Part shown: one piece after another, positions 40,247 to 48,192 of the stretch
Layout: each line of letters begins with the position of its first letter
Position numbering within the stretch: the first letter of the stretch is position 1
DNA from: Roseburia intestinalis L1-82
GTDB lineage: Bacteria > Bacillota > Clostridia > Lachnospirales > Lachnospiraceae
Length of the DNA: 64,000 nucleotides
NCBI RefSeq assembly: GCF_900537995.1
Contig: NZ_LR027880.1
Coordinates: 205,001-269,000 of the forward strand
Direction: 5' to 3'
Notes under the pieces: model-generated
The model's input: only the letters and a program-made list of their open reading frames with translations
Told to the model about the DNA's origin: nothing
Database searches by the model: none
Made by a program: the position numbers and the translations under genes

Positions 40247-41311
40247 ATGAACAAAGAAATACGGTCGGATAAGAGAATAAAAAATATAATAGGCATCATA
40301 CAAAGCTGTCTGATATTGATATTAATATTTCTCATTGTTTTTATGATAATACAGATTAACAGGTTACAAGGGACTGCACGTGTAATAAATTATGCGGGTC
40401 TGGTACGTGGAGCGACACAGCGTGAGGTAAAATTAGAAATCACAGGAAACCAGAAGGATGAATTGATAAAATATCTGGATAATATTCTGAGTGGCTTAAG
40501 ATATCAGGAAGGACAATATGATCTGGTAAAGATCCATGACAAAGAATATCAGGATAAGCTGCGGATTCAGAGTGAATATTGGGAAAAATTAAAAACAGAA
40601 ATTGGGGAAGTGAGAAGTAAAGGCTACCAAAATACAGATATTGTAAATATGAGTGAAATCTATTTTGAGATGGCAGATGAAACGGTATTTGCTGCAGAAA
40701 ATTATTCAGAAAAGATTGCTATAAAGATCCGCACGATAGAGTTTCTGTCCGCACTTGATATGTTTTGTCTGGTGATTTTGATCATTATGCAGACGCTGAC
40801 AGCAATGAAAATGGCAATGAATAATAAACTGTTAGAACAGAAGGCATATACGGATGCCCATACCGGATTACCTAATAAAGATGCCTGCGAGCTGCTTCTT
40901 AATACCCCAGAGAAAGTGAAAGAGTCTACAGCCTGCATGATGTTTGATCTAAATAATCTGAAGATTGTGAATGATACAATGGGACATTCGGCAGGAGACC
41001 GTTTGATCATGGATTTCGCCCAGCTTTTACGCAGTGTGATACCGGAAAAAAATTTTGTTGGAAGATATGGCGGAGATGAGTTTATGGCAGTTATTTATCA
41101 CACAAGCAAAACAGAAGTTGAGGAACTGTTAAAAAGTTTATACAGAGAGAAAGACAGATTAAATAGTAATGAAAATCAAATACAGATCGACTATGCATGC
41201 GGCTGGGCATTCCCGGACGAAGATGGTGCGTATACCATGCAGATGTTATTGGATAAGGCGGATGTTTATATGTACGAAAATAAACAACTGTGCAAGAAAC
41301 GTAAAATATAG
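40247..41311 (+). CDS. Membrane diguanylate cyclase (GGDEF) with PilJ-like sensor
   Basis: A 354-residue protein. First membrane helix at about 17-40 (IIQSCLILILIFLIVFMII), an extracellular PilJ/type IV pili-like sensor of about 135 residues (GLVRGATQREVKLEITG), a second helix at about 180-200, then the GGDEF domain (about 215-350) with FDLNNLKIVNDTMGHSAGD and intact GRYGGDEFMAV. The inhibitory RxxD site before GGDEF is absent (PEKN), so product inhibition may be lacking. Start ATG 40247 has GAGAGGG upstream; the longer frame from 40118 overlaps the GH38 fragment. Confidence 0.9.
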   Translation: MNKEIRSDKRIKNIIGIIQSCLILILIFLIVFMIIQINRLQGTARVINYAGLVRGATQREVKLEITGNQKDELIKYLDNILSGLRYQEGQYDLVKIHDKEYQDKLRIQSEYWEKLKTEIGEVRSKGYQNTDIVNMSEIYFEMADETVFAAENYSEKIAIKIRTIEFLSALDMFCLVILIIMQTLTAMKMAMNNKLLEQKAYTDAHTGLPNKDACELLLNTPEKVKESTACMMFDLNNLKIVNDTMGHSAGDRLIMDFAQLLRSVIPEKNFVGRYGGDEFMAVIYHTSKTEVEELLKSLYREKDRLNSNENQIQIDYACGWAFPDEDGAYTMQMLLDKADVYMYENKQLCKKRKI

Positions 41312-41439
41312 TCATATCATTTTTTTTATAAAAGGGTTTACAAATACACTAAAATATGCGGCCGCTCTCGTTATTAATTGTTTTTAAGGTAACGAGATCG
41401 GCCTTTGAGATTGGCTGCTGCAGGAATCATAAGCAAATG

Positions 41440-41680
41440 AAATGTACAGCGGATACAGCACAGTTTTACCGGATGGTCTACCCGGATAAGATCATGGAAG
41501 GATATCATTGTTCGAAGGTTCAGAAACCTTACTGGAATACGATCTATCTGGATGATTTCCCGGAGAAGGAACTTTATAATATGATAGATTTTGCGTATGA
41601 TACCGTACTGCACGGTTTCAGCAAAAAAGTACAGAAACAGATATTGGAAGAGGCAGGGAAATAGTACCTGCTTCTGACAG
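41440..41680 (+). pseudogene. Duplicated 3' end of the YjbR-like gene (copy 2)
   Basis: It encodes KCTADTAQFYRMVYPDKI to LEEAGK and stop, the last three-fifths of the 39537 protein, with no start or N-terminus of its own. Together with copy 1 it brackets 1512 nt carrying the GH38 fragment and the GGDEF gene. Confidence 0.92.
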
Positions 41681-41683
41681 AAG

Positions 41684-41729
41684 TGCATCTGATTTTTCCG
41701 CATCAAACGGAGAAAGCAGATGTTTTTTT
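41684..41729 (+). terminator. Terminator after the duplicated YjbR end
   Basis: A stem CATCTGATTTTTCCG/CGGAGAAAGCAGATG with one or two mismatches and a TTTTTTTT tract. It is probably the original terminator of the YjbR-like gene. Confidence 0.82.
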
Positions 41730-41779
41730 TCGTTGGGAACATGGTGAGCAGTAATTTTCCGTTGCGTGTAAGTCTTGTC

Positions 41780-41808
41780 TTTACAAATACACAACAAAAT
41801 GATATATT
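41780..41808 (+). promoter_or_regulatory. Promoter of the mannoside operon
   Basis: TTTACA (41780-41785), 17-nt spacer, TATATT (41803-41808), about 80 nt before the ROK gene. The -10 lies inside the first of the ATGATATAT repeats. Confidence 0.6.
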
Positions 41809-41870
41809 CGATTTGGATATGATATATTAATAAATATAAATAATATGTAAATGATATATAAATGACATAT
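41799..41870. promoter_or_regulatory. Four phased ATGATATAT-type repeats, candidate operators
   Basis: ATGATATATT at 41799 and 41819, ATGATATATA at 41851, and ATGACATAT at 41862. Start-to-start spacings of 20, 32 and 11 nt are close to two, three and one helical turns, so the copies would face the same side of DNA. They span the -10 and leader of the ROK-GntR-GH125-GH38 operon, so the regulator encoded in it (42874-43959) is the natural candidate binder. Confidence 0.45.
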
Positions 41871-41885
41871 AAAAAGGAGGAAAAA

Positions 41886-42830
41886 ATGAAACTGGGGATC
41901 GATATGGGCGGTATGTCCATCAAAATGGGGCTGGTAAATGAGGAAAATGAGATTATTGGGAGAATCACAATTCCAACCGATCTGACGGTGCCGTATCAGA
42001 TGCTGGTGGAACGCATGGCAGATGCCGTACAACAGATGCTTGAAAATGCAGGCATGACATTGGAACAGTGTGAGGGGATCGGAATTGGAAGTCCGGGAAC
42101 GATCGACGCAAAGCGGGGAGTAATCCTGTATTCTAATAATTTTGGCTGGGAAAATGTACCAATCGTAGAAGAACTGAAAAAACATCTGGATGTGGGAATT
42201 GAAATTGCCAATGATGCGGACGCTGCGGCACTGGGAGAAGTATATGCCGGTGCGGCAGAAGGTGCAGAAAATGCAGTTCTTCTGACACTTGGAACGGGTG
42301 TGGGCAGTGGAGTGATCCTGGATAAAAAGATTTTTCGCGGTGGGATGCCGGGAGGCTGTGAGTTAGGACATTTGTCTATACACCATGATGGCGTTCGCTG
42401 TACCTGTGGAAGAAAAGGCTGCCTGGAAGCATATGCCTCTGCGTCTGCACTTCTTCGGATCGCACGGGAAAAGGCAGCAGAGCACCCGGAATCTGTCATG
42501 AATGAGATGTGTAAAAATGACCTGGAACAGATGAATGGTAAGATTCCGTTTGACGCCGCAAAAGCCGGAGATGAAGCTGGCATGGAAGTTATAAAAGAAT
42601 ATGAGGGTTACCTCGCATGCGGAATTGCAAATGTGATCAATACGTTCCGGCCGGAAAAGGTGATCCTTGGCGGAGGAGTTGCTGCGCAGAAAGAAAATCT
42701 GACCGCACCGCTTAAGGATCTGGTGAAAGATATGTGTTTCGGTGGCAGTCATGGATATATTGCCGACATCGTGACCTCTGCACTTGGAAATGATGCTGGG
42801 ATCATTGGAGCAGCAAATCTGGTAGTGTAA
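41886..42830 (+). CDS. ROK-family sugar kinase
   Basis: A 314-residue cytoplasmic kinase. N-terminal phosphate-1 loop GIDMGGMSIKMGLV, catalytic region ANDADAAALGE (Asp of the NDA motif), TLGTGVGSG, and the zinc-binding ROK signature GHLSIHHDGVRCTCGRKGCLEAYAS with its CxCGxxGCxE cysteines. No helix-turn-helix, so an enzyme rather than a repressor. Substrate may be glucose, mannose or N-acetyl sugars; the operon context favours mannose or GlcNAc/ManNAc. Start ATG 41886 follows AAGGAGG by 6 nt. Confidence 0.9.
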   Translation: MKLGIDMGGMSIKMGLVNEENEIIGRITIPTDLTVPYQMLVERMADAVQQMLENAGMTLEQCEGIGIGSPGTIDAKRGVILYSNNFGWENVPIVEELKKHLDVGIEIANDADAAALGEVYAGAAEGAENAVLLTLGTGVGSGVILDKKIFRGGMPGGCELGHLSIHHDGVRCTCGRKGCLEAYASASALLRIAREKAAEHPESVMNEMCKNDLEQMNGKIPFDAAKAGDEAGMEVIKEYEGYLACGIANVINTFRPEKVILGGGVAAQKENLTAPLKDLVKDMCFGGSHGYIADIVTSALGNDAGIIGAANLVV

Positions 42831-42873
42831 AATTGCAATGCGCAGTGTCACAGAAAGATTAACGGAGGCGGCA

Positions 42874-43959
42874 ATGGGAAAAACAATTATGTATGAGCGG
42901 ATCTATGCGGATCTGCTTGCAAAAATACAGAATGGAGATTACCAGCCGGGAGACCGGCTGCCATCGGAGAAAGAGTCAGCAGAGCTTTATGGGGTAAGCC
43001 GTATTACAGCGAAAAAGGCGATGGATATGCTGGCAAAGGAAAAAAAGATCAGCAGAGAGCCGGGAAGAGGTTCTTTTGTGTGCAGTCCGGCTGCTGCTGT
43101 GGAGATGAAAAAGGAGAGCCGGGGGACTGCCAATCAGCGGATCGGTGTAATATTCGATGGGTTTGGAAGCGATTTTGGCACACGGCTTTTGCAGGGGATT
43201 GAGAGCGAATGTGACAGGAGACAGTCAGATCTTTTGTTTAAGTGTACTTATGGAAGTATCGAAAAGGAAAAACAGGCGATCGACGCAGCAATCCGTGCGG
43301 GAGTAAAAGGTATTCTGCTTCTTTGCGCACAGGGGGATAATTATAACAGTAAGGTGTTAGAACTGGCACTGAACGGGTATCCGCTGGTGCTTATGGACCG
43401 GAGGATGCAGGGCATTTCAATCCCGTGTGTCAGAACAGATAATTATGAAGCGGCGAACGAAGTTACCAAAATACTTATCGCAATGGGGCATAAAAAAATC
43501 TGTTTTCTGACGCATGCGTCCGTTACGACGACAACGATCCATGAGCGCTACGAAGGATTTGCTCATTGTATGCTCAAATATGAAGATGCCAATGGGACAT
43601 TTGCAAAACTTGAAAAATATAACCACATTCCAGAGGATATTGAAAAAGAATGTCGGGAATTTGATTATGCGCAGATTGCAGAGATCCTGGAAAAAAACAG
43701 GGAATGTACGGCATATATTGCCGCTGAATACCGGATCGGGGTGCTTTTTTCGAAATATTTAAAAGAGCATGGGATTTCAAAAAAGATTGCTGTATTTGAT
43801 GGCATTGATGAGATCTATGAGCAGGATGATTTTATCCATGTGCGGCAGAATGAATTTGCGATGGGACAGCAGGCAGTCACACTTTTGGAGGAAATTACAA
43901 CCGGAAAGAAACAGAACGAGGATATTATAATTCCCTATCAGATATCGGGGATTCTATAA
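42874..43959 (+). CDS. GntR-type regulator with LacI-like sugar-binding domain
   Basis: A 361-residue AraR-type regulator. GntR winged helix at about 5-72 (YERIYADLLAKIQNGDYQPG, LPSEKESAELYGVSRITAKKA, EPGRGSFV), followed by a periplasmic-binding-protein-like effector domain (about 88-361: RIGVIFDGFGSDFGTRLLQGI, VLMDRRMQGISIPCVRTDN). Start ATG 42874 is preferred over 42838 because GGAGG lies 5 nt upstream and the wing begins there. Second gene of the mannoside operon; probably autoregulatory. Confidence 0.9.
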   Translation: MGKTIMYERIYADLLAKIQNGDYQPGDRLPSEKESAELYGVSRITAKKAMDMLAKEKKISREPGRGSFVCSPAAAVEMKKESRGTANQRIGVIFDGFGSDFGTRLLQGIESECDRRQSDLLFKCTYGSIEKEKQAIDAAIRAGVKGILLLCAQGDNYNSKVLELALNGYPLVLMDRRMQGISIPCVRTDNYEAANEVTKILIAMGHKKICFLTHASVTTTTIHERYEGFAHCMLKYEDANGTFAKLEKYNHIPEDIEKECREFDYAQIAEILEKNRECTAYIAAEYRIGVLFSKYLKEHGISKKIAVFDGIDEIYEQDDFIHVRQNEFAMGQQAVTLLEEITTGKKQNEDIIIPYQISGIL

Positions 43960-44005
43960 AGCAGGAGATTCGTGTGAAAAAGACAGTACAAGAAGGGAGA
44001 TTAAG

Positions 44006-45295
44006 ATGAAAATAAAAGAGAATTATGCAGCGATCGAGCGTACGGTTGCTCTTGTAAAAGAAAAATTTGGTGCAGACAGCAAGATCGCGGTCATGTTTGA
44101 AAAGTGCATTTCGAATACGCTTCAGACAACGATTAAAATAAAAGAAAATGATACAGTATTTGTGATCACGGGGGATATTCCTGCTATGTGGCTGCGTGAT
44201 TCGGCATGTCAGCTCCGCCCGTTTTTATTGTTTGCAAAGGAAGAACCGGAACTTGTGGAACTGGTATGCGGGCTGATCAAAAAACAAATGCAGTGCATTC
44301 TTTTAGATCCATATGCCAATGCATTTAATGAAAATGGCGACGGACAGTGCTGGGATCATGACAAGACGGATATGAAACCGGAGCTGTGGGAACGGAAATA
44401 TGAGATCGATTCCTTATGCTATCCGGTACAGCTTTCCTATCTGCTCTGGAAGAATACAGGATGTACGGAGCAGTTTACCGGAGAATGGTTAGAAGCCGCA
44501 AAAGCCGTGATCCGCGTATTCCGAACGGAACAGGATCATGAAAATGCTTCCCCATATACATTTGAAAGAGAAAACTGCAGTTTTACCGATACTCTCTCAA
44601 GGGACGGAAAAGGTGCTCTGGTAAAAAGCAACGTCGGACTGATCTGGTCGGGGTTCCGTCCGAGTGATGATGCCTGTGTATATGGATATCTGATCCCGTC
44701 AAATATGTTAGCTTCCGTCATCCTTGGAAATATAGCAGAGATTGCCCGTGAAATCTACCATGATGAGAAACTGGCAGAAGAGGCAGATGCTTTTTCAAAG
44801 GAAGTGAGAAGTGCGATCGAGACACTTGCTATCCTTCCGGCACAGAAAACGGAATACTACGCATATGAGGTAGATGGTTTCGGCCAGTATCTTGTAATGG
44901 ATGATGCAAATCTGCCAAGCCTTCTTGCGATGCCATACTATGGCTATTGCGACAATAAAAATGAGAGATACCAGAACACCAGAAAAGTGATCTTAAGTGA
45001 CCAGAACCCATATTATTTCAGCGGAGAGTGCGCGGAGGGAATCGGAAGCCCACACACATACACGCGTTTCATCTGGCCAATGGCACTGGCAATGCAGGGA
45101 CTTACCTCTGATTCCAAGGAGGAAAAATTAAAAATGCTTGAGATGATCGCAGACTGTGATGCGGAGACCAATCTGGTACATGAGTCATTTCATGTGGATC
45201 ACCCGGAAGAATTTACACGTCCGTGGTTTTCATGGGCAAATTCCGTATTTTGTGAACTGATACTGGACTATTGCGGACAGAAAGTAACCCTTTGA
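44006..45295 (+). CDS. GH125 exo-alpha-1,6-mannosidase
   Basis: A 429-residue cytoplasmic inverting mannosidase (formerly DUF1237). Family motifs: TGDIPAMWLRDSACQLRPF with the catalytic-region Asp, DPYANAFNENGDGQCW, LWERKYEIDSLCYPVQLSY, and the C-terminal HESFHVDHPEEFTRPWFSWANSVF in two blocks (ESFHVDHPEEFTRPWFSW). Family members trim alpha-1,6-mannose from N-glycans, as in the pneumococcal enzyme. RBS AAGGGAG. Between the regulator and the GH38 gene. Confidence 0.94.
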   Translation: MKIKENYAAIERTVALVKEKFGADSKIAVMFEKCISNTLQTTIKIKENDTVFVITGDIPAMWLRDSACQLRPFLLFAKEEPELVELVCGLIKKQMQCILLDPYANAFNENGDGQCWDHDKTDMKPELWERKYEIDSLCYPVQLSYLLWKNTGCTEQFTGEWLEAAKAVIRVFRTEQDHENASPYTFERENCSFTDTLSRDGKGALVKSNVGLIWSGFRPSDDACVYGYLIPSNMLASVILGNIAEIAREIYHDEKLAEEADAFSKEVRSAIETLAILPAQKTEYYAYEVDGFGQYLVMDDANLPSLLAMPYYGYCDNKNERYQNTRKVILSDQNPYYFSGECAEGIGSPHTYTRFIWPMALAMQGLTSDSKEEKLKMLEMIADCDAETNLVHESFHVDHPEEFTRPWFSWANSVFCELILDYCGQKVTL

Positions 45296-45399
45296 TTTAA
45301 AAAGATATCTGTGCCTGTGCATAAATATGGGATATCAATGGAAACAGGCAGAAGCAGAGATTTTTATAATGTCCTAAATGGGCAGGAATGGAGAGCACT

Positions 45400-48108
45400 A
45401 TGAAAAAGGCGCATATTATTTCTCATACACACTGGGACAGAGAATGGTATCTTCCATATGAAAAACATCATATGCTTTATATTGAAATGATGGATACACT
45501 GATCGATACTATGGAGAAAGATCAAGAATATAAATATTTTCATCTGGATGGACAGACCATCATGCTGGAAGATTATCTTCAGGTACGCCCCGAAAACCGT
45601 GCACGTCTGCAGAAATTGATCGGGGATGGCAGGATTGCAATTGGTCCATGGTATGTATTGCAGGATGAATTTCTGACAAGCAGTGAGTCGAATGTCAGAA
45701 ACTTACAGATGGGTTATAAACTTGCACAGGAATTTGGCGGAAAGTGGACAAAAACAGGATACTTTCCGGATTCCTTTGGAAATGTGGGGCAGGCACCGCA
45801 GCTTTTAAAGAAGGCGGGCATTGACACGGCAGTATTCGGAAGAGGTGTAAAACCGACCGGATTTAATAATCAGACGGCCGACGCCTATGAGTCTGCCTAT
45901 TCTGAGATGAACTGGCAGTCAGCAGACGGTTCTGCGGTGCTTGGCATTTTATTTGCAAACTGGTACAACAACGGCGCAGAAGTGCCGGTGGAAGAAGAAA
46001 AGTCAAAAGTGTACTGGGATAAAAAACTTGCAGATGCTGTGCGTTATGCCGGTACGGACCAGCTTTTATTCATGAATGGCTGTGATCATCAGCCGGTACA
46101 GACGGATCTGTCAGCTGCCATCCGCACGGCAAATGCGCTGTACCCGGATGTGGATTTCGTACATTCTGATTTCACCGGTTATGTGGAGCAGATAAAAAAG
46201 GAACTGCCGGACGATCTGAACATGATCACGGGCGAACTGCGCAGCCAGAAGACGGATGGATGGTATACGTTAGCGAACACAGCATCCTCCCGCATTTATA
46301 TCAAACAGTGGAATGTCCGCTGTGAGATGCTGTTTGAGAAAGTGGCAGAACCGCTCGCTGCGATTGCGGCAAAAGAGGGGATGGAATATCCGCAGGATCT
46401 GTTTACTTATGGATGGAAACTTCTGATGCAGAATCATCCGCACGACAGTATCTGCGGATGCAGCGTGGATGATGTACATCGTGAGATGATAACCCGTTTT
46501 GAAAAGACAGAACAGGTGGCACTGCACATTATTTCCATGTGTATGGACTATCTGAAAGGAAAGATCAATACCAGTGCAGTGAAGGAAGGAAACATTCCAT
46601 TTGTCGTGGTCAATACGACCGGCTGGGACCGCACAGGTGTTGTGGAGATGGAGTTAGAAACCGATCGCATGTATTTCAGTGAGGCACCGTTAGCCGAAGT
46701 GATAGCACGCATGCATGAAAAGAAACTCCCGGAATACCGCGTACTTGACAAAGACGGGAGAGAGATCCCGGCGGTTGTCACTGAAATTGCAAATCATTTT
46801 AATTATGACCTGCCAAAAGATAAATTCCGCCAGCCATATATTGCAAAACGCGTAAAGATCACCATGGAAGCAGCCGATGTGCCGGCATTTGGATGGGACA
46901 CTTATGTGCTGGCAGAGGCAGCGGGACATCAGAGTGCAGAACATGCAAGTGCAGAATGTATCAATACTGTGGAGTCATTGATCACAGCAGAAAATACACT
47001 GGAAAATGAGTTTTTAAAGGCACACTTTGAACCGGACGGTTCTGTGGAACTGACCGATAAAAAGACAGACCATGTATACAGGGGACTTGGTATCTTTGAG
47101 GACTGCGGGGATATCGGAAACGAATATATTTTCTTTGCCCCGGTAAATGACGTACCGGTGACGACAAAAGGGACGAAAGCAGAGATCACAGTGGCAGAAG
47201 ATAACGCATGCCGCGCCGTGGTCAGTGTGAAACATACGATGATGCTCCCGGATGCAGCCGATGAGACGCTGGCAGGAGAGATCGAGGATCTTGTAGAGTT
47301 TAAACACCGCAAGGCATCCCGCGGCAGTCATCTGGTTCCATTTGAGATCGTGACAGAGTATACCTTAGAGAAGCACGGAAAAGCACTGAAAGTAAAGACC
47401 ACTTTCAATAACCAGATCAAAGACCACCGTCTGCGCGTCCTTTTTGAGACGGGATTACATACAGATTTCCATTACGCAGATTCTGTATTTGAGGTGGCAA
47501 AGCGCCCGAACGTACCGGCAGATACGTGGGAAAATCCTTGCAATGCCCAGCATCAGCAGTGCTTTGTCAATGTGCATGAGGATGCATATGGACTCACCAT
47601 CGCCAATAAAGGTCTTGCAGAGTATGAGATTTTGCGTGACGGAAAAAATACGATCGCAGTAACACTTCACCGTGGTGTGCGCGAGCTGGGAGACTGGGGT
47701 GTATTTTTAACACCGGAAGCACAGTGCCTGGGCGAAAAGACCACGGAATATGAGATCATCCCGCATGGCGCAGGGGAGGAACTTTATCATTCCTACGAGG
47801 AGGCATACCAGTTCCAGACAGACTGGCAGACCGCGGGAATGGAAAGACAGGCGGGAACCCTGCCACAGACTTACCGGTTTGTAGAAATGAAACATTTACA
47901 GGCAGTTCCGACAGCATTAAAACACAGTATGCTGACCGGGGATGTGATTTTGCGCTTCTGCAATCTTTCGGATGAAGAGACGACGGTTTCTGTCTCACAG
48001 CCTGAAGTTTATACCTATGATCTGTTGGAAAAAGACCAGCTACAGAAAGAAGAGAATGAAATCGTATTAGGAAAACATGAGATCCGGACGATCGGATGGA
48101 GAGCATAA
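45400..48108 (+). CDS. GH38 alpha-mannosidase
   Basis: A 902-residue cytoplasmic retaining alpha-mannosidase. Zinc site HTHWDREWY near residue 10, nucleophile Asp124 in YFPDSFGNVGQAPQ, and a third metal-ligand region QNHPHDSICGCSVDDVH. C-terminal beta-sandwich domains follow from about 480. Start ATG 45400 with GGAGAG upstream is preferred; ATG 45388 is four codons longer. In pneumococcus a homologous GH38 works with GH125 on high-mannose N-glycans. Last gene of its operon, followed by a terminator. Its 3' end is duplicated as a relic at 39924-40130. Confidence 0.94.
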   Translation: MKKAHIISHTHWDREWYLPYEKHHMLYIEMMDTLIDTMEKDQEYKYFHLDGQTIMLEDYLQVRPENRARLQKLIGDGRIAIGPWYVLQDEFLTSSESNVRNLQMGYKLAQEFGGKWTKTGYFPDSFGNVGQAPQLLKKAGIDTAVFGRGVKPTGFNNQTADAYESAYSEMNWQSADGSAVLGILFANWYNNGAEVPVEEEKSKVYWDKKLADAVRYAGTDQLLFMNGCDHQPVQTDLSAAIRTANALYPDVDFVHSDFTGYVEQIKKELPDDLNMITGELRSQKTDGWYTLANTASSRIYIKQWNVRCEMLFEKVAEPLAAIAAKEGMEYPQDLFTYGWKLLMQNHPHDSICGCSVDDVHREMITRFEKTEQVALHIISMCMDYLKGKINTSAVKEGNIPFVVVNTTGWDRTGVVEMELETDRMYFSEAPLAEVIARMHEKKLPEYRVLDKDGREIPAVVTEIANHFNYDLPKDKFRQPYIAKRVKITMEAADVPAFGWDTYVLAEAAGHQSAEHASAECINTVESLITAENTLENEFLKAHFEPDGSVELTDKKTDHVYRGLGIFEDCGDIGNEYIFFAPVNDVPVTTKGTKAEITVAEDNACRAVVSVKHTMMLPDAADETLAGEIEDLVEFKHRKASRGSHLVPFEIVTEYTLEKHGKALKVKTTFNNQIKDHRLRVLFETGLHTDFHYADSVFEVAKRPNVPADTWENPCNAQHQQCFVNVHEDAYGLTIANKGLAEYEILRDGKNTIAVTLHRGVRELGDWGVFLTPEAQCLGEKTTEYEIIPHGAGEELYHSYEEAYQFQTDWQTAGMERQAGTLPQTYRFVEMKHLQAVPTALKHSMLTGDVILRFCNLSDEETTVSVSQPEVYTYDLLEKDQLQKEENEIVLGKHEIRTIGWRA

Positions 48109-48122
48109 ACAGAGATGACGCA

Positions 48123-48177
48123 CAAAAAAGGACTGGCAGTAAGCTGATAAAAATTCAGCAATGCCAGTCCTTTTGTG
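48123..48177. terminator. Bidirectional terminator between GH38 and GH85 genes
   Basis: A stem AAAAGGACTGGCA/TGCCAGTCCTTTT, with a loop of about 23 nt containing a second small stem, flanked by A and T runs. Convergent genes share it. Confidence 0.85.
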
Positions 48178-48192
48178 TTTACAGAGTTTAAA

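Noticed and set aside
41356..41664. Complete small gene at the second YjbR copy
   Set aside because: Only the last three-fifths matches the family; the first 28 codons are unrelated sequence without a ribosome site, so it is a fragment.
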